A stretch of 64,000 nt of DNA from Gymnopilus junonius (Eukaryota; Basidiomycota; Agaricomycetes; Agaricales; Galerinaceae), in assembly GCA_015501075.1 (NCBI GenBank), contig JADNYJ010000002.1, positions 434,001 through 498,000 of the forward strand, written 5' to 3'. This document shows positions 57,363-64,000 of the stretch, piece after piece. Each line of letters begins with the position of its first letter. Positions within the stretch are counted from its first letter, which is position 1. Made by a program: the position numbers and the translations under genes. The notes under the pieces are model-generated. The model did not search any database and was not told the DNA's origin. It worked only from the letters and a program-made list of their open reading frames with translations.

Positions 57363-58293
57363 AGTGTTTATTTTCGCAACGCAAGTGCTTGTAACTTTTC
57401 AGAGCAGTGAAGGACAGGAAGAAACGAAAGGTATTTGTCGGGGTATAGGCCGACGAGTGAGCAGCTTCACAAAAGTTGTTTCTGTGTGAGAATACAACGG
57501 GCTAAGAGAGGGCGCATAGAACTACCATCAATCGACTGACCTGCGAACTGGTTTCCCGTCTAGAGGGCTGATGTTACAATGCGCCAGAGTCCGAACTGAG
57601 GAATTTTGAGAGAGGGCGAAGGATAAAGAAGGAAGCAACCGACTCTTTTGGTACCCCAAATGTTGGACAGAGGAGTAGAAATGTTAAGACCGCTGTCGAC
57701 TTGGAGAATATAAGTGCTGGTCGTTGAGTGCGCTACGTTTTGGTCCCTGAGCTGAAAACTCGGCAATTTCCTTCAAATTTTTCAACTCCGGTCCCTGGCG
57801 GCCTCGGTCCACAAACTCTCAAGCGCTTCTCCTAACCCCAGCCATCGGCGCCAACCATTCTCTCCCCCCTGGGCTCTCAAGTCTGCAGTGTACTATTTAG
57901 TAGTGTAATATATTTCGTGTGTTCTTCATACCCAAAGTGAATTGATCTGCAAGTTTGCGGCATTAGTTTGTTTTCAATGAAGATGTCCGCTACACAAGAC
58001 GCGGCCGGGGGGGCGGTCTTCTTGTCGCGTAAAGACTCGAAATTTTTTCCTGACTTCCATCAGACCGATCAAGCTAGTTTCGGCCCTGCAGCAGCGAAAT
58101 TTTGTCCACATTAATGGCTTACATATACGGTATTCTGATCAATTACGGCGCTCAGCTTGGTTGCTACGAATCGCTATACACAACTGCCACGTAGGATGTT
58201 GGATCAGAGCTTTTGTGATTCCGTCATGTAGCGAGCATGTTTGTGAATACATTTCAATACCGATCCTATCCAATATCTACATATAACATACGT
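57363..58293. other. Intergenic, no gene seen
   Basis: About 930 bp: the upstream region of the Pumilio gene and the 3' side of the UVRAG-like gene. A G-rich run (GGCCGGGGGGGCGG) lies near 58003-58016. No gene is recognised. Confidence 0.5.
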
Positions 58294-61200
58294 TTAAGGA
58301 TTCACAACCGGACCTCCGCCTCCTGCTGATTCGCCTTCCTGGAACCCTCCGTCCTTGTCTGAGGAAATGTTGTATATTGTCATCCTGTCATCTTCATCTG
58401 CGTCCGTTTTCCCAGCAGCATCCTCACACTCAGCGTACTTTAAATTCATTGATGAAGAACTCTTTACCGTTTCTTTGTCGGACGACTGACCGGCAGAAGG
58501 GTATCGTGAGCGAAGAAAGTCTCCGAAAGGGACAAAGCCAAGGAATGACTTTGACTTGCGTGAGTCGTCAAGCATTGTAGTGGTAGGTGTGGTCGCCCCA
58601 CTAGCAGTCGGAGTAATACCCTCGACTCCATTGCTATGAATGTGCAGCGCTTTCGGGGTGCTGACGTCTTCCCGCACTGGAGACGGCTCCCGCGAAGGCG
58701 TTTTCAAACCTAAATCCGTATATACGGGAGAACATGGTGGTTTATTCGAGCTGCGGCATTGTTAATTGAGTCATTGATAATTAAACGATGTGGACTCACT
58801 GAGAATTCGAAGCAGGATCGTGGCTCAAGGTGAGGAGTAAATTCTTAAGATTAGGAAGTGTATGCCGTATGTCCAATGCCCGTAAATTGCGCTCCGACAT
58901 GAACTGGGAAGGTTCAGCCAAGTTGATTTCTAGCTCTGTGGAAGAGGACCAACCATCTCAATGTTCTTGTTCAATAGAAATACACCATATTCGAATCGAT
59001 AAGTGTCTACCCCTTTTGAGAATAAAGGAAACCTACATTCAACTAGGTTATCGGAACAAAATTCGCAAAGAAAAGGGATATAACCCACATGCGAGGTCCA
59101 ACCATGGCTGAAATACCGTCTCTAATCAGGCTTCGGCTGCCGATGCACGTAACGGGATAAACTAGATTTTTGCCAAGATAGGCGGCCAGTATTTGAAGAA
59201 CTTCAGCAACGTATCCAAGAGCAGTGGCTACTGATTCTTCCGTCACCTCTTTGTGTCCAGACAACGCCAGAGGAGGGGCTGGATCAGTGGGTGATAATGG
59301 GATAGGCAACGGCACATCTAGGATTGTAAAGAGCAAATCAGGTGGAGAGTAGAGCTCGATTGGGAAAATCGTCGAAAGGGTGGAAAGAAGGAAGGTGCTT
59401 ATTGAAGTTATTTTCCCTTGCACAGCATTCAATTGATTTCTATGATTTAAAATCAGTGTGCCACACAAGCCTCGGTCCAGATTCGCAAGTGACCTTTCTT
59501 TATCTACGGCACTATTCATCACCGGCTGCCTCTCAATGCCAAGCCTAGAGAGAGCCAGGAGTTCATTTCTCTTCTTCAGTTTTTCAGCCCGATCCATAAC
59601 TTCCTGCTTTTCTGAGTGGAGTTGAGTTGGAAGCAATTAGACAAGAAAGGTTTTTCACTTCTCTGGCATTCCTCTAACACGGCTTTATTGTGCTGTTCAA
59701 GCTCTTTAATTCGAGCATCCCGTTCGGATATTTGGCGTCTCTATTGAATTACTCTGATTTGATCGGATAGAAGCAAACCAGTACGAAGGATACATACAAG
59801 GTGAAATGTTTCGTCCTGTTCCAGAAAACTGTCAATCTTATGAATTACCTCGCCCAATGAGGTTTCATTGTCCAAGATAAGGGACTGGACTGTAACGAGT
59901 CTATAATCACCACGGGTAAGTTCAGAAGAGCTGAGAGGACAGAGAAGCATGCCATCACTTGAAAAGTTCCTGCCAACTGGCAGTCTTAGCCGTCGAAGTC
60001 GCTGTGCTGAGAAGACGTTTACGATGTCTTCTCCGCGAAAGAGGTAGTATCTCATCGTGAACAACGCCATTACCAGTCTCCTCGTTAACATGCTTTGCTC
60101 TGCGTATTTCTGATTCGGGATCCGAGGTATAGCCAGCTAAGGGCGTCGATGGCCGCGTCGTAGACGGATGCGGGAGATAGAAGACTTGACCTGGAGGAGA
60201 CAATGTAATAAGAAGGGTGTTAGATGCTAATAGCGATGGATTGACGTCTGTCTGGAAGATAAAATGAATGGAAAACCAATATATGAACCAAAGGCACACA
60301 CGCTTTCGGGCAATGGAAGCAATTCAGATAAGATGACATCCCAAGCCTCTAACATTTTCCAGTCTTGCGACTCTCCCTCAGAAAACTGCCTTTGAGAAGA
60401 GTATCTCCAGCCAAAATCTTCCTTCCCGGTAAGTGGAATCCGACCCCAGATTTCAATCCTCAGCCTCTGGCCACTGGTATCGACTACTTGAGGGAAGTCA
60501 AATCCGGAACGTGCATCCATCGAGAAAAAAGGGTTAGTAGAAGGGCGATGTATCGGGGAAAAGTAGATGGGTGAGTCCAGCTCGCTATCTGCGACTTGCT
60601 CAAGTTCTCGCGAGGTACCGACGGTCGTTTCACTTCTCCGTTGGGATGGTGAACCGGACCTAGACGCCAAATCAAGGCGTGATGCCGACGGCAAGTTGAA
60701 TTTACTTTCAATTTTATTTCCTTTTGATAGCTTGAAAGATGTCCTAGTTGGTGGGGCGGATTCCGGATGAGAACTCAGGCCCTCATGCTGAAGTGTATTG
60801 GCAGGGCGGTTTTTCACTCGAAATTTGGACGAAGAAGATTCTTTCATTGGAGCAGAACGCAGGGATTCGTCCACGGAATCAACCTGTGTACTGACGGTGG
60901 AGGGAAGGCTGATAGCAACATAAGTCTCTACCAATCTAGAATCAATAACGGTCTGCAGAGCAGCCTGCGAGTGATCCGGAAGGAAAGCAGAACCAGATAA
61001 TGCGGTTTGAGGAATATTGGATTGGGTCATAGGACCCGCTAAGTGGAAACTGCCAAAGGAAGTTACAGAGCTCGTTCGACGACGACCACGCAAAGATTGA
61101 TTTGACTTGTACGACAGGGACTGACCACTGCTCGGACTCGTCGAGATATTCCCTCCATTCGAAAACGCGACCGTTGAGGAGGAAGCTGCCTTTCCCTTTG

Positions 61201-61572
61201 CTTCCACAGGCAAACGAGGATCTATGTCAGGGACACCGTCATCGCGTTTACTGCTCCGACGTGTTGTAGTAGAATTCGTGGAGACCTTTCGGGTACGCTT
61301 TCTGGAGAGAACAGAAGCAAGGTCATCGGATGTACTGAAGTGGGAGTGTTCGAGCGGTAGAGATAAAGCTGACGTGAATGAGTCGCGAACAGGAAACGGA
61401 GTTAAGTTGCGTATCTGGACACCAGTAATGTGTCGTATTCGTCGCTGATGCAAACATGAGCCTTATACATACATACGCAGTGATGGCTTTGCATTGGACA
61501 TACAGGGGTCAAGTAATGTTCAGCCTCGAACGTAGGTTGAAGAGACTCGGACGCGGCTGCACTTGGAGGCAT
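58294..61572 (-). CDS. UVRAG/Vps38/Atg14-family protein
   Basis: This family (UV-resistance/Atg14) directs the Vps34 PI3-kinase complex in endosome traffic and autophagy. ATG 61572 gives MPPSAAASESLQPTFEAEHY. A GT-AG intron then leads to RRIRHITGVQIRNLTPFPVR. A long Ser-rich region precedes a C2-like part with FDFPQVVDTSGQRLRIEIWG, LEAWDVILSELLPLPES and TLLITLSPPGQVFYLP. The coiled coil is RRQISERDARIKELEQHNKA and EKQEVMDRAEKLKKRNELLA. The BARA-like end has QGKITSISTFLLSTLSTIFP, VATALGYVAEVLQILAAYLG and GVFLLNKNIEMLMAERNLRA. The last region is acidic and ends GGGPVVNP. UVRAG/Vps38 is favoured over Atg14 by length and C-terminal fold. Confidence 0.82.
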
Positions 61573-61743
61573 CAAGCGCTAAGCAGACTTGCATATGGAT
61601 CAAGTTGAATATGCCAGACTGCACATAAACCTGTGTCTAAGGCCACTTTGAGCTGGAGAAGAAACGGAACGATGTGGATCGGGGAGAGTAGTATACAGAC
61701 AACTGCCATTATTACAGACTCCGATCCTGACTTCCGTTCTATC

Positions 61744-63288
61744 ATGTCTCCGTCCCAGATAGTAATACTGACACCAAGACTCTACCAGCCGAAAAGATCT
61801 TATTATCAGAGTTTAATGCTTTAGCTCGTTGTCTCAAGGTCTGGGCTACCCCCCCTTTCCGTACAATTGTTCTCATTTTTCGTCTAGGACGCTGTCGTTA
61901 AGACTGGCCAAATATATCGCTTCCATGCAGTGGCTTGCAGACTGTGGGTCTATCGGTACTCTCTCCTCGCTCACAAAAGCTGATGTCACTTATAGAGGTA
62001 TAGAGAGCCATGCACATAACCCTCCTCACTCTCTTACGGCCGCCCTTGGACAAGATATTGAAAAATACGACCAAATATGCGATTCGATAGAAGCCCATCT
62101 CGCAAGTATCTGAGCACATCCTATTGCCCAGAAATACTGACATGCTCCCCAGCTACGTGCCATCAGCGTCCTTAAGCGCGACTTAAGGAGGGAAGAAGAG
62201 CGCGCTGAGGCCGAGGAACGACGAAAGCAAGCCGAAGCGTTGATGTTGCCTCCCCCGTTCCTCCGCCCACTTCGGGTGTTTTGAACGAAACCTTCGCACA
62301 GCCTTCTTCAGACGGAAGTAAAACTACCCCAAGGAACTCACCCGTCCTTAACTCTTTTCCTGGGAGGAGGCCATCAGCGATATCGATCTCGTCCCTACAC
62401 CGGCCACAGTTTCCTCTCAAACTTGACTTGTCGTCGACTTCTCTAAGGATTACAGAGGAAGAAGCTACCGTCTTCACAAAAGGTCTTGCCTCACCAGTTA
62501 CATTAGCGCCAAAATCTGCTCGCGCTCTCGGTCCAAGTGAATCGTTTCCTGAGCTTATGGCTACTTTTGGTGGTTCGTCATCAACGCTCGATGCTGGCCA
62601 CGGACCTCCAAATATGGACTTGAGCCTACCAGACGGTATGCACATGTCAGAGAAAGGACCTGATCTAGCTACTCTCGCAGCTGGACTAGGAGATTCACTA
62701 GAGAAGCCAATTGAACTCGATCTTGACGCTATGGACATCGAAATGGCCAGTATCAATGACCACTTTGGAAGCCCAGTCGAAGATCCTGGTCATACTGGCG
62801 ATGGTCTATTCTCGCCTGTCTTGGATAACGGTGAGAGTGGACAACAGTTGCAAGTCGAGAACGATCAATCACAGAAAGAAGAAAATGACCTTGCCAATTT
62901 CCAGATGGATGCGAATATGCACGACGAACTTTTCGGTAACTTCAGTTCCCGTGGACAAATGGAGCTCACTTCTGACGCTTCCATCCCTCACCCGCCGTCG
63001 ACCTCAATGCCATTTTCGACTAGCCTTTTGGCTCAATTCTCATCAGCTGCTGACTCCATGGAAGGCAAAACCTCGTCCACTGGAGATAGCCTCGTACCAG
63101 ACTCCGGAGAAACGTTCGTCCTCAATTCAATTGACCTTGCGAATCTTGGTTCCGGATTTTTCTCAGACGGGCAAAGTCCCGAAATGAATTTTTCTCTTGA
63201 TATGGAATCGTTCCTCAACATGAATCCCGACGTTGATTCTCAAGGAGACAGCAACACCAGCAAAGCACAGGATCAAGCACAGAACTAG
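61744..63288 (+). CDS. Unknown acidic protein, two apparent one-base deletions
   Basis: Exons 61744-61838, 61888-61955, 61996-62101 and 62153-63288 join with introns GT-AG, GT-AG and GC-AG. The protein reads MSPS, then DSNTDTKTLPAEKILLSEFN, QIYRFHAVACRLWVYRGIES, LGQDIEKYDQICDSIEAHLL, RAISVLKRDLRREEERAEAE (coiled coil), then a long acidic Ser-rich tail with LEKPIELDLDAMDIEMASIN and MNFSLDMESFLNMNPDVDSQ. Two breaks occur in C runs: 61754-61756 (MSPS/DSN) and 62252-62256 (LPPP/VPPP). One extra C at each gives exons of 96 and 1137 nt, all in phase. The tail resembles a transcription-activation region. No family is recognised. Confidence 0.6.
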
Positions 63289-63911
63289 TTTTGCTTTCTC
63301 TTGGGCTCATATCAAGGCGTGAGTTGGCGCACTCCACTAGATGTCTTGTTGAGGCGTCCTGTCGTGCGTGAAGATGTCAGTTTTTCAAATCTATTTTCTC
63401 TCTCTTGATCCCATCCATGTGGTACATCTTCCTCTGTCTGCATGTGACATATTTTCAAGAAAATGCAGACGATATTAGAAGCAAGCCGGTTGTCGAAGGG
63501 TGCATTGCCGTGTACAATTTGATGATTGTTATGCCAGACAATGAACGTGCCAGATAATTTTATTTTTGATCATGTCCAATGGCGACTGTTGGCGCTTAAT
63601 AATTGGTATGAAGAGGTATATTTGCTATCACTTTATCATTCCACATGTTTTTAATCTTCTCGCTAAGATCAATCATAAGCGTTCGTTGCCTTTATTTACA
63701 ATCTTTACTTTTGCGCCTCGTGAAGGACGGCAAAAGAGAAGAATGTGCATGGAAAAATGCTTGTAATACCACGATTGTCGACGGCTTGCACATGGATGTA
63801 CACCTTTACATCCAGATGCCATCGTCTCGACAAAGTATTTAATGGTTTTTTTGCTCGATATGCTATGCTCTGTCCCTCTCCCCCTGGTAGAAACTTTGGT
63901 GACAGGTCGAC
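63289..63911. other. Intergenic, promoter of the following gene
   Basis: About 620 bp of AT-rich sequence. TATTTAAT at 63836-63843 is TATA-like, about 75 bp before the ATG at 63912. No gene is seen. Confidence 0.4.
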
Positions 63912-64000
63912 ATGAAATTTGCCACCATCGCTCTCGCCTTATCTTTCTCGACTTCAGGCGTATACGGTTGGGGGGAAGATACGCACATGACAATTGGGTA
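63912..64000 (+). CDS. Start of a secreted S1/P1-type nuclease (partial)
   Basis: The window ends 89 bp into this gene. MKFATIALALSFSTSGVYG is a typical signal peptide with a cleavage site after VYG. The mature protein would begin WGEDTHMTIG. In S1/P1 nucleases the mature N-terminal Trp and a His five residues later bind zinc (pattern WGxxxH), and both are here at the right spacing. Identity rests on this short motif only; the rest lies beyond the window. Confidence 0.5.
   Translation, partial: MKFATIALALSFSTSGVYGWGEDTHMTIG

Noticed and set aside
62172..62756. 194-codon minus-strand frame
   Set aside because: Lies opposite the acidic protein's long exon; no motif and no splice context.
1..64000. 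A biosynthetic cluster, CRISPR array, prophage or defence island
   Set aside because: The gene set is eukaryotic housekeeping; there are no repeat-spacer arrays, viral genes or clustered tailoring enzymes.

Overview
This is a nuclear fungal contig, most likely from an agaricomycete (mushroom-forming basidiomycete). The evidence is about one gene per 2 kb on both strands, genes cut by many introns of roughly 50-60 nt with GT-AG ends, tail-to-tail and head-to-head gene pairs, and fungal families such as a copper-fist regulator, DUF7704-type membrane proteins, Atg16, a fungal tetraspanin and a BAR-SH3 amphiphysin. I cannot name the species. I recognise about 32 protein genes and one tRNA. Exon joins were made by eye from conserved protein motifs and splice sites, so outer coordinates are firmer than every internal junction.

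Layout. 1-10.9 kb: atg16 (partial, -), ypt7/Rab7 (+), a large chromodomain protein (+), AP-1 sigma adaptin (-), 6-phosphogluconolactonase (-), a single-pass membrane protein (-) and a PXA-domain protein (+). 11.2-18.3 kb: a small unknown gene, then a gene-poor stretch holding a 685-bp TA-flanked inverted-repeat element (MITE-like), then two tandem DUF7704-like genes. 18.3-27.7 kb: a CofD/YvcK-fold protein, an unknown protein, chorismate synthase, a possible SAP30-like protein and the ABC-F ATPase Gcn20. 27.9-40 kb: tRNA-Gly(UCC), topoisomerase II, a rhodanese plus tyrosine-phosphatase fusion and a WW protein. 40-52.5 kb: Isa1, a tetraspanin, a BAR-SH3 protein, Sdo1/SBDS, Alg1, Nfu1, a copper-fist factor and a UBE2W-type E2. 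53.6-64 kb: a Pumilio protein, a UVRAG/Vps38-like protein, an unknown acidic protein and the start of a secreted S1/P1-like nuclease.

The genes are mainly housekeeping and do not form an obvious cluster or operon-like system. Several act in the autophagy/endolysosome pathway (atg16, ypt7, AP-1 sigma, the PXA protein, the UVRAG-like protein), and atg16 and ypt7 share a 122-bp divergent promoter. Isa1 and Nfu1 both serve mitochondrial Fe-S assembly.

The most notable signals are at gene-structure level. They are a GA-AG intron in an otherwise perfect donor context, a start codon that forms a coding exon by itself, exons of 12 and 15 nt, and several apparent one-base indels in short runs within otherwise intact genes. 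The last group points to consensus errors or to real frameshifts. I did not find a convincing new multi-gene biological system.
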